Positions 18,035 to 27,503 of a stretch of 64,000 bases of DNA are shown here, in pieces; position 1 is the stretch's first letter; every line of letters begins with the position of its first letter. The translations under genes and the position numbers were made by a program. Location of the stretch: NCBI RefSeq assembly GCF_900110435.1, contig NZ_FODT01000006.1, positions 186,001 through 250,000 of the forward strand. Direction: 5' to 3'. The stretch is from Rhodopseudomonas pseudopalustris (GTDB lineage: Bacteria; Pseudomonadota; Alphaproteobacteria; Rhizobiales; Xanthobacteraceae). The notes under the pieces are model-generated. The model was not told where the DNA came from and did not search any database. It was given only the letters and a program-made list of their open reading frames with translations.

Positions 18035-18658
18035 TCAACGCGGCGGACGGTACGGGCCGCGGCCGGATTTCAAGGCGTCGGCCAGCAGTTCGATTCGGTC
18101 CTGCCCCCAGAACACCTCGCCATCGAGCACGTAAGCCGGCGAGCCGAACACGTCGGCCGCCATCGCGTCCTGCCGATTCTGCTCATAGGCATCGCGGGTC
18201 TGGTCAGACGCCGCATGCGCCACCAGCTTTTCGCCCGGTAGGCCGGCGTCGTCAGCGAGCGTGATCAGCACCGCAGGGTCGGCAAGGTCGAGTTCGCGCT
18301 CCCACACCCCCGCATAGGCCTGCTGCAAATATAGCTCCGGATCGAGCCCGGCCGCGACCGCAGCCAGCACGACACCGTCGGCGAGACGGGCGTCGAACGG
18401 CCAGTGCTTCGGCCATAGTTTGAAATCCAGCCCGCGCTTCTCGCGCCAGCGCTGCAGCTCGACCAGCCGATAACGCTGCCGCGCCGGATGGCGCTTGGCG
18501 AGCGGCAGGCCGCCGGTCTCGGAGAACAGCCCGGTCAACAGCACCGGCTTGTAATTGACTGCGAGATCATGGGCTTCGACGAGCCGCCTGAACGCCTGAT
18601 GGCCGATATAGGCCCAGGGCGACTGGAACGAGAAATAATAGTCGATCTGACGCGACAT
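18035..18658 (-). CDS. DsbA-like 2-hydroxychromene-2-carboxylate isomerase family protein
   Basis: About 207 residues from MSRQIDYYFSFQSPWAYIG. The N-terminal SPWAYIG segment carries the Ser that replaces the thioredoxin CxxC in this kappa-GST-like family. The C-terminal FGSPAYVLDGEVFWGQDRI contains the cis-Pro loop and the WGQDR signature of HCCA isomerases. The founding member works in naphthalene breakdown, but no aromatic-degradation genes are nearby. A general glutathione-dependent isomerase is the safer label. Confidence 0.8.
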   Translation of the reverse strand: MSRQIDYYFSFQSPWAYIGHQAFRRLVEAHDLAVNYKPVLLTGLFSETGGLPLAKRHPARQRYRLVELQRWREKRGLDFKLWPKHWPFDARLADGVVLAAVAAGLDPELYLQQAYAGVWERELDLADPAVLITLADDAGLPGEKLVAHAASDQTRDAYEQNRQDAMAADVFGSPAYVLDGEVFWGQDRIELLADALKSGRGPYRPPR

Positions 18659-18958
18659 GCGCACTCCGGCTGATGGAAGATCGAGAGGACCTTTGCGAGC
18701 AAGTCGCCGAAATCGGGCGCATCCGATCAGAGGCCATCAACCGGTGCAAGCCGGAACGTCGGCGCATCCCGCTATTGCACTGCGGACAAGTTATCGCAGC
18801 GAGTCGCAAATCCCCAATAAAATCAACCAGAACAATGCGCTAGAGGACTGCGAGCGAATCTTGACTTGCCGTTATGCCATCAGTATGGTCCGCGCGGCTT
18901 TTGAGGGTCACGGGGCGTTATTTTCATCATCTGCGGCACCGTTTCGGGTCTCCACGAT
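18659..18958. other. Intergenic region upstream of the atp operon
   Basis: 300 bp with no supported gene. It separates the divergent HCCA-isomerase-like gene from atpI and should hold the promoters of both; the stretch around 18800-18890 is the most AT-rich. Confidence 0.5.
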
Positions 18959-19345
18959 ATGGCGGACGACACGCACGAGGGCGGCAAACAGACTGATGAA
19001 AGTCGCGGCAATACGCCCGATGAAGCTGCGCTTTCCGCAAGGCTCGGAAGTCTGGATCAACGGTTGTCCAAAATTGAGGGCGGCCGGAAAATCGGGACTG
19101 ACCTGTCCGGGGACGAGCAGGACACGGCTCAGGCCAAGGCATCCGCCATGGCCATCGGGCTTCGCCTCTCCTCCGAACTGGTTGCCGGCATCCTCGGCGG
19201 AGCGGCTCTCGGCTGGGGTTTCGATCGTTTGCTGTCGACTTCGCCCTGGGGCCTTATCGTGTTTTCACTGCTGGGCTTTACCGCCGGCGTGATCAATGTG
19301 ATGAGAGCCGCGGGTGTGATGGCGAAGCAGTCCGAGCGGCTCTGA
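18959..19345 (+). CDS. atpI: ATP synthase protein I
   Basis: 128 residues. The hydrophilic N-terminal half is followed by two transmembrane helices (LVAGILGGAALGWGFDRLL and LIVFSLLGFTAGVINVM), the AtpI/AtpZ pattern. It is a non-stoichiometric accessory that helps assemble the c-ring or handles Mg. It is first in the F0 operon, 70 bp before atpB, the standard alphaproteobacterial order. Confidence 0.9.
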   Translation: MADDTHEGGKQTDESRGNTPDEAALSARLGSLDQRLSKIEGGRKIGTDLSGDEQDTAQAKASAMAIGLRLSSELVAGILGGAALGWGFDRLLSTSPWGLIVFSLLGFTAGVINVMRAAGVMAKQSERL

Positions 19346-19415
19346 CGCGGGTTCCGAAGTGCAACTGATCGCCGACACCCGCGCAAGTTCGCGAAACCGA
19401 TAGACTGAGAAACGA

Positions 19416-20168
19416 ATGGCCGCCGATCCAATTCATCAGTTCCAAATCACCAAGCTCTTTACCCTTGGTCACATTGGCGGACAGGAAATCGCGTTCACCA
19501 ATTCATCGGCCTACATGTTCCTCTCCGTGGGGGTCATCTCCCTGCTGATGATCGGCGGCATGGCCGGACGTCAGCTCGTTCCGGGGCGGATCCAGTCGAT
19601 CGCCGAACTGAGCTACGAATTCGTCGCAGGAACCATCAGGAGCACCGCCGGCAAGGAAGGGATGAAGTTCTTCCCGCTGGTGTTCTCGCTGTTCATGTTC
19701 ATCGCGGTCTCGAACCTGATCGGCATCATTCCCTACACCTTCACGGTGTCGAGCCACCTGATCGTCACCGTCGCGCTGGCGCTGTTGGTGTTCGTGATCG
19801 TGCTGTTCTACGGCTTCTACAAAAACGGCCTGAAATTCTTCAAGCTGTTCGTGCCGTCCGGCGTTCCGGTCTACATCCTGCCGCTGGTCGTGTTCATCGA
19901 AGTCATCTCCTTCTTCCTCAAGCCGGTTTCGCACTCGGTGCGTCTGTTCGCCAACATGCTGGCGGGCCACATCGCGCTGAAGGTGTTCGCGAGCTTCGTC
20001 GGGATGCTGGGCGCGCTCGGCTTTCTCGGCTGGATGGGCGCGATCCTGCCGCTCGGCTTGACGGTGGCGCTGACTGCGCTCGAGATTCTGGTCGCATTCC
20101 TGCAGGCCTACGTCTTCACCATCCTGACTTGCATCTATCTCAACGATGCGATGCATCCGGGCCACTGA
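19416..20168 (+). CDS. atpB: ATP synthase F0 subunit a
   Basis: 250 residues, five or six membrane helices. The essential Arg of the proton half-channels is in [13 protein letters not shown]. The C-terminal helix [20 protein letters not shown] matches alphaproteobacterial subunit a. It couples proton flow to c-ring rotation. It is followed by atpE after 50 bp. Confidence 0.97.
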   Translation: MAADPIHQFQITKLFTLGHIGGQEIAFTNSSAYMFLSVGVISLLMIGGMAGRQLVPGRIQSIAELSYEFVAGTIRSTAGKEGMKFFPLVFSLFMFIAVSNLIGIIPYTFTVSSHLIVTVALALLVFVIVLFYGFYKNGLKFFKLFVPSGVPVYILPLVVFIEVISFFLKPVSHSVRLFANMLAGHIALKVFASFVGMLGALGFLGWMGAILPLGLTVALTALEILVAFLQAYVFTILTCIYLNDAMHPGH

Positions 20169-20218
20169 GGCCCGGCATTCGACCTCTCTTCAACCAAACC
20201 CCAACAGGAGTTCGTTAC

Positions 20219-20446
20219 ATGGATCCGATTGCCGCGAAGTACATTGGCGCTGGTATTGCCTGCATTGGCATGGGCGGCGCGGGCGCGGGCGTGGGCATCA
20301 TCTTCGGCAACTACCTCGCCGCTGCGGTGCGCAACCCCTCCGCTGCTCAGGGCCAGTTCGGCAACCTGATTTTCGGCTTCGCGGTGACGGAAGCGCTCGG
20401 CATCTTCTCGCTGCTGATCGCGCTGCTGCTGCTGTTCGCCCTCTAA
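20219..20446 (+). CDS. atpE: ATP synthase F0 subunit c
   Basis: 75 residues, two-helix hairpin. The polar loop contains RNPSA (residues 38-42), and the proton-carrying carboxylate is Glu58 in [10 protein letters not shown]. The Gly-rich first helix ([14 protein letters not shown]) packs the ring. Start ATG 20219 follows an ACAGGAG ribosome binding site; the longer open frame to 20129 would overlap atpB and is rejected. Confidence 0.97.
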   Translation: MDPIAAKYIGAGIACIGMGGAGAGVGIIFGNYLAAAVRNPSAAQGQFGNLIFGFAVTEALGIFSLLIALLLLFAL

Positions 20447-20498
20447 GTCCAATCCGGTCCTGACCCGATGGTCATGACCGGCCGAACAGGAGAAGCCC

Positions 20499-21056
20499 GT
20501 GGCTGAAGGTCATGGCGATGCGAAGGGCGCAACCGCCCACACGGCGGCCGATGGAGGCCACAAGGCTCCGTTTCCGCCGTTCCAGAAGGAAACCTTTGCC
20601 TCGCAATTGGTGTCGCTGACGATCGCCTTCGTCGCGCTCTATCTGATCGTGTCCAAGATCATCTTGCCGCGCGTCGGCGGGGTGATCGAAGAGCGCCAGA
20701 AGACGATCGAGGGCGATCTGGCGGCGGCCCAGAAGCTGAAGGGCGAATCGGACGACGCGCTGAAGGCCTATGAGGCCGAACTCGCCCAGGCCCGCTCCCG
20801 GGCCCAGGCGATCGGCGCAGAGACCCGCGAAAAGCTGAACGCGGCGGCGGAAGCCGAGCGCAAGACGCTGGAACAGCGGCTGGCGGCGAAGATCGCCGAC
20901 GCCGAGAAGACCATCTCGGCGACCCGTACCGCCGCGATGGGCAACGTTCGCGGCATCGCCTCCGAGGCAGCCGCCGCGATCGTTCAGCAGCTTGCCGGCA
21001 TTCAGCCGGACAGCAAGGCGCTGGATAGCGCGGTCAACGCTTCAATCAAGGGCTGA
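20499..21056 (+). CDS. ATP synthase F0 subunit b' (atpF2/atpG type)
   Basis: 185 residues with a GTG start preceded by AACAGGAGAA. After a His/Gly-rich head, one membrane helix ([19 protein letters not shown]) is followed by a long charged coiled coil, the peripheral stalk. It pairs with subunit b encoded next as a b/b' heterodimer, typical of photosynthetic and many other alphaproteobacteria. Five bases separate the two genes. Confidence 0.93.
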   Translation: MAEGHGDAKGATAHTAADGGHKAPFPPFQKETFASQLVSLTIAFVALYLIVSKIILPRVGGVIEERQKTIEGDLAAAQKLKGESDDALKAYEAELAQARSRAQAIGAETREKLNAAAEAERKTLEQRLAAKIADAEKTISATRTAAMGNVRGIASEAAAAIVQQLAGIQPDSKALDSAVNASIKG

Positions 21057-21061
21057 GGCCG

Positions 21062-21553
21062 ATGGGAATCTTCGCTGAAGCAGAAACCTGGGTCGCGATC
21101 GCGTTCGTGATCCTGATGGCTCTGTTCGCCTATCTCGGTGTCCACCGCACCGTGCTGCAGGCCCTCGACAATCGTCGCGACCGGATCAAGGCCGAGCTCG
21201 ACGAGGCCCGCAAGCTCAAGGACGAGGCCGCCAAGCTGCTCGCCGACTATCGCGCGCGGCGCGCCCAGGCGGAACGCGAGGCCGAGGCGATCATCTCCAG
21301 CGCCAAGGCTGACGCCGAGCGGATCGCGGCGGAATCCAAGGCCAAGCTGGAAGATTTCGTCGCCCGCCGCACCAAGACCGCGGAGAGCAAGATCGCTCTG
21401 GCGGAAGCCCAGGCCGTCGCCGACGTCCGGGCCGCAGCCGCCGAGGCCGCCGTTTCCGCCGCCGCGACCATCCTGTCGCAGTCGGTCAAGGGCCAGGTCG
21501 CCGACGATCTGCTCGGCAAGGGCATCCAGGAAGTCCGCAGCAAGCTCAACTGA
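21062..21553 (+). CDS. atpF: ATP synthase F0 subunit b
   Basis: 163 residues: an N-terminal membrane helix ([18 protein letters not shown]) followed by an Ala/Lys/Glu-rich coiled coil with [19 protein letters not shown], the usual subunit-b stalk. It is the last gene of the F0 operon, closed by a strong terminator. F1 genes are not in the window, as expected for alphaproteobacteria with separate F0 and F1 operons. Confidence 0.94.
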   Translation: MGIFAEAETWVAIAFVILMALFAYLGVHRTVLQALDNRRDRIKAELDEARKLKDEAAKLLADYRARRAQAEREAEAIISSAKADAERIAAESKAKLEDFVARRTKTAESKIALAEAQAVADVRAAAAEAAVSAAATILSQSVKGQVADDLLGKGIQEVRSKLN

Positions 21554-21575
21554 GCGCGGCTCCATCCAAAAACTC

Positions 21576-21610
21576 AAAAAGCCGGCGCGAGCGATCGCGC
21601 CGGCTTTTTT
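21576..21610 (+). terminator. Terminator of the F0 operon
   Basis: AAAAAGCCGGCGCGA pairs with TCGCGCCGGCTTTTT, GCGA loop, then T-rich: a 15-bp stem. Confidence 0.92.
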
Positions 21611-21644
21611 GTGTTTGCTTTCACCCGGCGACGCGCACTTCGCA

Positions 21645-21770
21645 ACCTCTCCCGCTTGCGGGGAAGGTCGGATCGCGCAGCGATCCGGGTGGGAAGCTCA
21701 CTCTCGCAGACCGCCGGGTCAGTGCTCGGCTCACCCTCACCCCAACCCTCTCCCGCAAGCGGGAGAGGGG
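21645..21770. repeat. Palindromic element (CTCTCCCGC-type), intergenic copy
   Basis: Terminal hairpin CCTCTCCCGCTTGCGGG at one end and CCCTCTCCCGCAAGCGGGAG at the other enclose a GGTGGGAAG ... CCCTCACCCCAACC core with its own short inverted repeat (GGATCGCGCAGCGATCC). Same family as 27329-27450, 39023-39147, 55151-55260 and 60516-60615. It is between the atp terminator and a convergent gene. Confidence 0.9.
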
Positions 21771-21843
21771 CGCGCCGGACCCCTTGCGAGGCTCCGGCTA
21801 TCAGAGGAAAGAGTTATGCGACGGCTCGCCGGAAGCGCAGCGA

Positions 21844-22506
21844 CTACTTCTTCCGCGCCTTCGGCTCGCCCTTCAGCGCCTGCGGATCGAAGCCGATATA
21901 GAACACATAGGCGTCGTTCACGTCGGCCGGAGGCGCCGGGTAAACGACATCCTCCGTCACGAGACTGAACGGCACATTGCCGCTGCCGCCCATCGCCACA
22001 TTGGTCCGATAGGCCTTGGTGAACACCGTCTTCGGCGACACGCCATCCTGCACCACGGCGACCCGGATCGGCACGTCGACATTCTCGGGCGCGCCGGCGG
22101 GCCCCGCGATGACGCGGCCCTGGATGCCGATATGCGCCGTGATCATCCCGCCATTGAGATTGCATTCGCGGGCGGTGCGGCCGATCACCACTTGATAGCG
22201 CAGATCGTTGCCGCTGGCCTCCTTACCGGGCAACCCGACCGCGTAGGTCGCGGCGCCGGAGCGGATGCTGACGGCGGGACAGGTGAGATCGGTGTCGGTC
22301 GCGGGGCCGTTCGAAATCGTCGGCGCCGGATCCGACGAACCGCCGAACAAGCCCTTGAACCGATCGGTGAACGATTGCGACCACGCCGGCGTCGTCGCCA
22401 GCACGACGCCGCAGATCGCCGATCCCACAATCGCCGTTCCAATGATGATTCGCGCGGCGTTTCGCCCCCGGCGCCGCTGCGACGCTCGTTCAAAATCGTG
22501 TCTCAT
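21844..22506 (-). CDS. Conserved exported protein of unknown function
   Basis: About 220 residues from MRHDFERASQRRRG. A basic N-terminus and one hydrophobic segment (IIIGTAIVGSAICGVVLATTPAWS) act as signal peptide or anchor. The mature part begins with a low-complexity linker (FGGSSDPAPTISN) and a domain with two Cys (LTCPAVSIRSG... and RECNLNGG) likely disulphide-bonded. The rest is beta-rich. I recall similar proteins in Bradyrhizobium without a known role. It lies 106 bp beyond the GNAT gene on the same strand. Confidence 0.7.
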   Translation of the reverse strand: MRHDFERASQRRRGRNAARIIIGTAIVGSAICGVVLATTPAWSQSFTDRFKGLFGGSSDPAPTISNGPATDTDLTCPAVSIRSGAATYAVGLPGKEASGNDLRYQVVIGRTARECNLNGGMITAHIGIQGRVIAGPAGAPENVDVPIRVAVVQDGVSPKTVFTKAYRTNVAMGGSGNVPFSLVTEDVVYPAPPADVNDAYVFYIGFDPQALKGEPKARKK

Positions 22507-22612
22507 CACCCTACCCGGCTGCTCCACTGGTCTTAACGGGGGCGTTATAGCAAAGCAAAGCCGGCGAACCAAAGGCGGTGATGTCACGCGCCCAAGGTGA
22601 TTCGCCGCCCGA

Positions 22613-23200
22613 TCAGCCGCGAAAATCCTCGTGCAGCAGGCCGAACAGCAGGTGGTCCTGCCACACCCCGTTGATGCAGAGATAACGCCTCGCCAGCCCC
22701 TCGCGGGTGAAGCCGCATTTCTCCAGCACGCGGATCGACGGCGCGTTGGTGGGGATGCAGGCAGCCTCGACGCGATGCAGATTGAGCTCGCCGAAAAGCG
22801 TGGGCAGCAAAACCCGCAACGCCGCCGTCATGTAACCGAGACCGGCATGTGGCTGGCCGACCCAATAGCCGATCGTGCCGGCCTGGACGATGCCGCGGCG
22901 GACATTGGCCAGCGTCACGCCGCCGATCAATTCGCCATCGGTCTCGCGAAACACCAGGAAGGGATAGGAGCGGTCGGCGGCAATGTCTTCGGCGTAGCGC
23001 CGGAGCCGGCGGCGGAAGCCCGAGCGGGTCAGATCATCCGACGGCCAGATCGGCTCCCACGGCGCGAGGTAAGCGCGGCTCCGGTCGCGCAGCTCGGCCC
23101 ATTGCGGATAATCGGCCATCTGGGGAGAGCGCAGCAACAGCCCGTGGCCACGCGGCGCCAAAGCGGCGGGACCTGCGGACGGCATTCGAAACAGCGCCAT
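22613..23200 (-). CDS. GNAT acetyltransferase, RimJ type
   Basis: 195 residues. The acetyl-CoA-binding region is seen as GYWVGQPHAGLGYMTAALRVLL, and the RimJ/RimL-like end as LNLHRVEAACIPTNAPSIRVLEKCGFTREG. RimJ acetylates the N-terminus of ribosomal protein S5, but many relatives act on other proteins or small molecules, so the symbol is withheld. It follows the M16 peptidase by 72 bp on the same strand and may be cotranscribed. Confidence 0.87.
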   Translation of the reverse strand: MALFRMPSAGPAALAPRGHGLLLRSPQMADYPQWAELRDRSRAYLAPWEPIWPSDDLTRSGFRRRLRRYAEDIAADRSYPFLVFRETDGELIGGVTLANVRRGIVQAGTIGYWVGQPHAGLGYMTAALRVLLPTLFGELNLHRVEAACIPTNAPSIRVLEKCGFTREGLARRYLCINGVWQDHLLFGLLHEDFRG

Positions 23201-23202
23201 GG

Positions 23203-23230
23203 CGACACTCCGATCGACGACACTCCGATC
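23203..23230. repeat. Short tandem duplication ahead of the GNAT gene
   Basis: CGACACTCCGATC appears twice with a 15-bp period (23203-23215 and 23218-23230), immediately upstream of the GNAT start codon. Confidence 0.9.
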
Positions 23231-23272
23231 CGCGCCCGCGGGAAGCTCAGGCCCCGCGCACCGCGCGCGGCG

Positions 23273-24562
23273 TCAATGATACGACGTTTTGGCCTTGGAG
23301 TGTGTCAATCCTTCCGCGAAACCCACCGCCGCGTCCAGACCCCGCCCGCTGCCTAGCGCCACCACCGCCGGACGGCTGCGCGACAGCAGCTCGCGCGCGA
23401 CATGGCGGGTGGTGTCGATGCTGACCGCGTCGATCTTGGCCACCAGTTCGTCGACCGACAGCGGCCGGCCATAGGCCAGGATGTGCCGGGCGAGCTGCTC
23501 GGCGCGCGAACTGCAGCTTTCCAGCGCCATCAGCAGACCGGCCTTCATTTGCGCCTTGGCGCGGGCGATCTCGGCGTCGGTCAGGGTCTCGACCGCGTCG
23601 TTGATGACGTCGACGATCACTTCCATCATCTCCGGCGCGTCGTCCGGATCGGTGCCGGTGTAGAGGCCGAAGAAGCCGGTGTCGGTGTAGGGCGCGTGGA
23701 AGGTGTAGATCGAGTAGCATAGCCCGCGCTTCTCGCGAACTTCCTGGAACAGCCGCGACGACATCCCGCCGCCCAGGATGTTGGTGAACACCTGCAGGCT
23801 GAACAACGACTTGTCGCTCTGCGGCAGGCCTTCCAGCGCCAGCGTCAGATGCGCCTGTTCGAGGTCGCGATGCACCACGCGCGAGCCGCCGGCGCCGAAC
23901 ATGGCCGGCTGCGGCTTCGGCGCCGGAGCGGCGTCGAAGCTCGCGAAGCGATGCGAGACCTCCTCGACGACGCGCTTGTGATCGACCGCGCCGGCCGCCG
24001 CGACCACCATGTCGGGGCCGCGATAATGCGTCGAGAGATAGGACTGCAGCTTGTCGCGGTTGAAGCTCTTCAGCGTCTTGGCGGTGCCGAGCAGCGAGCG
24101 GCCGATCGGCTGCTCCGGATAGCAGAGCTCGTTGAGATATTCGAACACCACGTCGTCTGGCGTGTCCTGCGCCGCGCCGATTTCCTGCACGATCACGCTC
24201 TTCTCGCGCTCGAGTTCGTCCGCCGCGAAAGACGGGTTGGCCAGGATGTCGCTCAACACGTCGAGCGCCAGCGGCACGTCGGCCTTCATCACCCGCGCGT
24301 AATAGGCGGTGGTCTCGGTCGAGGTGCCGGCGTTGAGGTCGCCGCCGACCGCCTCGATCTCCTCGGCGATGTCGCGCGAGGTGCGCCTTGTGGTGCCCTT
24401 GAACGCCATGTGTTCGAGGAGATGTGAGATGCCGTGCTCGTCGGGCTTCTCGTCGCGGCCGCCGACGCCGGTCCAGACACCGAGCGCCGCGGTTTCGAGA
24501 TGCGGCATGGTGTCGGTGACGACGGTCAGGCCCGAGGGAAGCTTGCTGACTTCCACGCTCAT
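23273..24562 (-). CDS. M16 family zinc peptidase (processing-peptidase-like)
   Basis: 429 residues, the usual length of bacterial PqqL/MPP-beta-like proteins. The inverted zinc motif HLLEH is in HGISHLLEHMAFKGT, and the downstream Glu is in the following helix. The R/Y pair region SIYTFHAPYTDTGFFGLYTGTD is intact, so an active peptidase is likely. It is cytoplasmic or periplasmic, with no clear signal. Its ATG overlaps the thrC stop by 4 bp (ATGA), a pairing conserved in many Rhizobiales. Confidence 0.92.
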   Translation of the reverse strand: MSVEVSKLPSGLTVVTDTMPHLETAALGVWTGVGGRDEKPDEHGISHLLEHMAFKGTTRRTSRDIAEEIEAVGGDLNAGTSTETTAYYARVMKADVPLALDVLSDILANPSFAADELEREKSVIVQEIGAAQDTPDDVVFEYLNELCYPEQPIGRSLLGTAKTLKSFNRDKLQSYLSTHYRGPDMVVAAAGAVDHKRVVEEVSHRFASFDAAPAPKPQPAMFGAGGSRVVHRDLEQAHLTLALEGLPQSDKSLFSLQVFTNILGGGMSSRLFQEVREKRGLCYSIYTFHAPYTDTGFFGLYTGTDPDDAPEMMEVIVDVINDAVETLTDAEIARAKAQMKAGLLMALESCSSRAEQLARHILAYGRPLSVDELVAKIDAVSIDTTRHVARELLSRSRPAVVALGSGRGLDAAVGFAEGLTHSKAKTSYH

Positions 24563-25974
24563 CCGACAGCTCCTTGGTTGGCCGCACGGCTGATGGACAG
24601 CACGTGGCGTTCGATCGCCGCCTGATCGCGGGGCATCACTTGCATCTGCTCCGTCCCGCTCATCAAACCGTCGAGCCAGGCCGGCAACTCCGGCCGCATT
24701 CCACAGGCGGCCTCGACCGCGTCAGGGAATTTGGCCGCGTGCGCGGTGGACAGAACGATGTTGGGGACGGTTGGGTCCGTGGTGTCGCGATCAGCGACCG
24801 CCAGGGCGACGGCGGTGTGCGGATCGACCAGATCGCCGGCCTCGCGCCAGGCGGCGCGGATCGCCGCCTCGGTCTCGGTCTCGTCGGCACGGCCGGCGTC
24901 GAATTCCTCGCGGATCGCCGCCAGCACCGCATCCGGCAGCACGAAACGGCCGGACTGGGCGAGCGAGCCCATCAGCGCCCGCACCTGCGCGGCGTCGCGG
25001 CCGGTCGCCTCGAACAGCAGCCGCTCGAAATTCGAGGACACCTGGATGTCCATCGACGGCGAGGTGGTGGCGTGCACCTCGCGCACCTCGTAGATGCCGG
25101 TCTTCAGCGTCCGCGCCAGGATGTCGTTGACGTTGGCGGCGATCTTCAGCCGCCGCACCGGCAGGCCCATCTTCTTGGCGACGTAGCCGGCGAAGATGTC
25201 GCCGAAATTGCCGGTCGGCACGGTGAAGTCGACCTGCCGGTTCGGCGCCCCGAGCGCCACCGCGCTGGTGAAGTAGTACACCACCTGGGCGACGATCCGC
25301 GCCCAGTTGATCGAATTGACGCCGGACAGCGCGACCTTGTCGCGAAAGGCGTGATGATTGAACAGGCCCTTCACGATCGCCTGGCAATCGTCGAAATGCC
25401 CCTCGATCGCCAGCGCATGGACGTTCGGCGCCGCCGAGGTCGTCATCATCATCCGCTGCACGTCGGAGATCCGGCCATGCGGAAACAGCACCACGAGATC
25501 GACATTGTTCAGATTGGCGAAAGCGTCGACCGCGGCGCCGCCGGTGTCGCCGGAGGTTGCGACCACGATGGTGGTACGCTGCTTGCGCTTCTCCAGCACG
25601 TGATCCATCAGCCGCGACAGCAACTGCATCGCGACGTCCTTGAACGCCAGCGTCGGGCCGTGGAACAGCTCGAGCACGAACTGGCTCGGGCCGGTCTGGC
25701 GCAGCGGCACCACCGCGGGATGACGGAAGGTCGCATAGGCCTCGTTGGCCATCCGGCCGAGCTCGGCGTCGGAAATCTCGCCGGCCACGAACGGCCGGAT
25801 CACCTCGACGGCGACCTCCCAGTAAGGCCGGCCGAACAGGCCGGCGATGGTCTCGGGAGAGAGCTGTGGCCAGACTTCGGGCAGATACAGCCCGCCGTCA
25901 CGGGCGAGCCCGGTCAGCATCACGTCGCAAAAGCCGAGGCGCGGGGCTTCACCCCGGGTCGAAACGTAGGTCGT
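24559..25974 (-). CDS. thrC: Threonine synthase
   Basis: PLP enzyme converting O-phosphohomoserine to threonine. About 471 residues, class II length. The PLP Lys is in the ALAFKDVAMQLL segment, phosphate-binding region ATSGDTGGAA, and VPTGNFGD further on. I choose a TTG start at 25974 (MTTYVSTRGEAP) because GGAGG lies directly ahead with good spacing; a TTG five codons earlier would fall inside that ribosome binding site. It is downstream of surf1 with a 147-bp gap, then coupled to the M16 peptidase. Confidence 0.95.
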   Translation of the reverse strand, partial: TTYVSTRGEAPRLGFCDVMLTGLARDGGLYLPEVWPQLSPETIAGLFGRPYWEVAVEVIRPFVAGEISDAELGRMANEAYATFRHPAVVPLRQTGPSQFVLELFHGPTLAFKDVAMQLLSRLMDHVLEKRKQRTTIVVATSGDTGGAAVDAFANLNNVDLVVLFPHGRISDVQRMMMTTSAAPNVHALAIEGHFDDCQAIVKGLFNHHAFRDKVALSGVNSINWARIVAQVVYYFTSAVALGAPNRQVDFTVPTGNFGDIFAGYVAKKMGLPVRRLKIAANVNDILARTLKTGIYEVREVHATTSPSMDIQVSSNFERLLFEATGRDAAQVRALMGSLAQSGRFVLPDAVLAAIREEFDAGRADETETEAAIRAAWREAGDLVDPHTAVALAVADRDTTDPTVPNIVLSTAHAAKFPDAVEAACGMRPELPAWLDGLMSGTEQMQVMPRDQAAIERHVLSISRAANQGAVG

Positions 25975-26121
25975 CAAGGGATCCTCCAAAGGCGTGGGCC
26001 GCGGCCAAGCCTTTGATATCGATTAATATTAGTCTCACGCGCGGGTGAAATCACGGGCACCATAGAGCGTTTTCCCGCGCAGGGGAAACCGCCCCTGACG
26101 AAAAGATTGCATCCAGCGACA

Positions 26122-26928
26122 TCACGCAATGCGGCGCGACGCCCGGCCAGCCGGCGCAGCGGGCCGGGCCCGCCACTGGCCGCGCAGCCAGAACGCAAAG
26201 GCGACCACCACCGCGAAGGCCAGGCCGAACCAGGTGATGGCGTATTGGATGTGCTGGTCGCGCAAATAGACGCCGAGCGGCCCGGGCTTGGGCAGGCCAT
26301 TGGCCGGCACCGGCGACTCCAGATCGAGATAGAACGGCGCAGGACGCGCGCCCCCGGCCCAGCCGAGCCGGTCGGCCATCGCCGCCACGTCGCGGGTGAA
26401 CCACAGCCGCTTGGCGATGTCCGGCTCGGGCGTCAGAATCCCGGCGGTTTCCGGGAAGCGTAGATAGCCGGTGAGCGTCACCGGCTGGCCGGTGACGAGC
26501 GGCGCCACCACGCGGTCCTCGTAGCCACGGTCCTGCATGGTGTTCGGCACAAAGCCGGCATTGACCACGACGGTCTCGCCGCCCGGCAATTGCGCCGGCA
26601 GAAACGCCCAGGTGCCCGGCCCGGAAATGTCGCCGCGCACCGCGGAGCCGGAAGAATACACCATCGCATCCGGCTGCTTCGCATAGGAAGCGGTGAAGCT
26701 GACGCGGCGGAATTCATCGGCGGCGGGGGTGAGCGACGGCCACGCGGCGGGAGACGGCAATGCGACCGGCGCGACGGCGAGGCGCTCGGTCAGCGCCGCG
26801 ATCAGCGCGTGCTTCGCGGTGCGGCGCTGCAATTGCCAGAAGCCGAGCGACAGCAACACCGCGACGATCAGGAGCGCGATCAGGCTCATTCCGGCGATGC
26901 CGCGCCGGCGCGAGGGGGACACGGTCAT
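26122..26928 (-). CDS. SURF1 family cytochrome oxidase biogenesis protein
   Basis: 268 residues from MTVSPSRRR. An N-terminal helix (MSLIALLIVAVLLSLGFWQLQR) and a C-terminal helix (AITWFGLAFAVVVAFAFWL) enclose a periplasmic domain with the SURF1 signatures FWQLQRR, VNAGFVP and HIQYAITWFGLA. It helps insert haem a into subunit I. The ATG overlaps the stop of the DUF983 gene (ATGA); an apparent 423-residue frame reaching 27393 is only an upstream extension in the wrong frame of DUF983. Confidence 0.92.
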   Translation of the reverse strand: MTVSPSRRRGIAGMSLIALLIVAVLLSLGFWQLQRRTAKHALIAALTERLAVAPVALPSPAAWPSLTPAADEFRRVSFTASYAKQPDAMVYSSGSAVRGDISGPGTWAFLPAQLPGGETVVVNAGFVPNTMQDRGYEDRVVAPLVTGQPVTLTGYLRFPETAGILTPEPDIAKRLWFTRDVAAMADRLGWAGGARPAPFYLDLESPVPANGLPKPGPLGVYLRDQHIQYAITWFGLAFAVVVAFAFWLRGQWRARPAAPAGRASRRIA

Positions 26929-27317
26929 TTCGGTTCCGGCCCCTCCAGACGGCCTTCTTGCGCCTTGTGATGGAATTGCAGCGCGATCAGCAGCGCCTTC
27001 ATCGACCGCAACGGCAGCAGCGTGGTGGCGAGCACCAGCGGCCCCCACAGCGCCGCGTGCAGCCAGAACGGCGGCTGATACTTCACCTCCACCACCAGCG
27101 CGCAGCCGACCACGATCGCGCCGCCGATCAGGATCATGAACACCGCCGCGCCGTCGCCGACATCGATGAACGCGTAGTCGAGATCGCAGACCTCGCAGCG
27201 CGGCCGCAGCGTCAGGAAACCCGCATACAGCTTGCCCTCGCCGCAACGCGGGCAGCGGCAGGCGACGCCGCGCAGCGCGCTCTGCAGCAGGGTTACTTCT
27301 GGCACTTGTTCGGACAT
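26925..27317 (-). CDS. DUF983 family membrane protein
   Basis: 130 residues from MSEQVPEV. A zinc-ribbon-like CPRCGEGKLYAG...CEVC motif is followed by two membrane helices (AAVFMILIGGAIVVGCALVVE and LWGPLVLATTLLPLRSMKAL). DUF983 genes typically sit among aa3 oxidase genes in alphaproteobacteria, as here between ctaE and surf1, but the biochemical role is unknown. The start is chosen just after the upstream palindromic repeat; a longer frame would translate the repeat. Confidence 0.87.
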   Translation of the reverse strand: MSEQVPEVTLLQSALRGVACRCPRCGEGKLYAGFLTLRPRCEVCDLDYAFIDVGDGAAVFMILIGGAIVVGCALVVEVKYQPPFWLHAALWGPLVLATTLLPLRSMKALLIALQFHHKAQEGRLEGPEPK

Positions 27318-27328
27318 CGCGCCTCCAA

Positions 27329-27450
27329 CCCTCTCCCCTTGTGGGAGAGGGTGGCTTCGCGAAAGCGAAGCCGGGTGAGGGGTTGTGCCCCAAGCCCCCT
27401 CATCCGACGCGGACTTCGTCCGCGCCACCTTCTCCCACGAGGGGACAAGG
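27329..27450. repeat. Palindromic element, intergenic copy between ctaE and DUF983
   Basis: CCCTCTCCCCTTGTGGGAGA hairpin at the left, CTTCTCCCACGAGGGGAC at the right, with inner inverted repeats CTTCGCGAAAGCGAAG and GGACTTCGTCC around a GGGTGAGGG core. Same family as 21645-21770. Confidence 0.85.
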
Positions 27451-27503
27451 AAAATGAACAGGGCGGCCATGCAGGCCGCCTTTTGTAGCACATCCGGCTG
27501 AGG

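Noticed and set aside
21645-21770. CRISPR-like repeats
   Set aside because: The recurring CTCTCCCGC hairpins are single dispersed palindromic elements, not regularly spaced direct repeats with unique spacers.
26122-27393. Apparent 423-residue SURF1 fusion protein
   Set aside because: The first ~155 residues are DUF983 read in the wrong frame; the ATGA overlap at 26925-26928 gives the proper SURF1 start.
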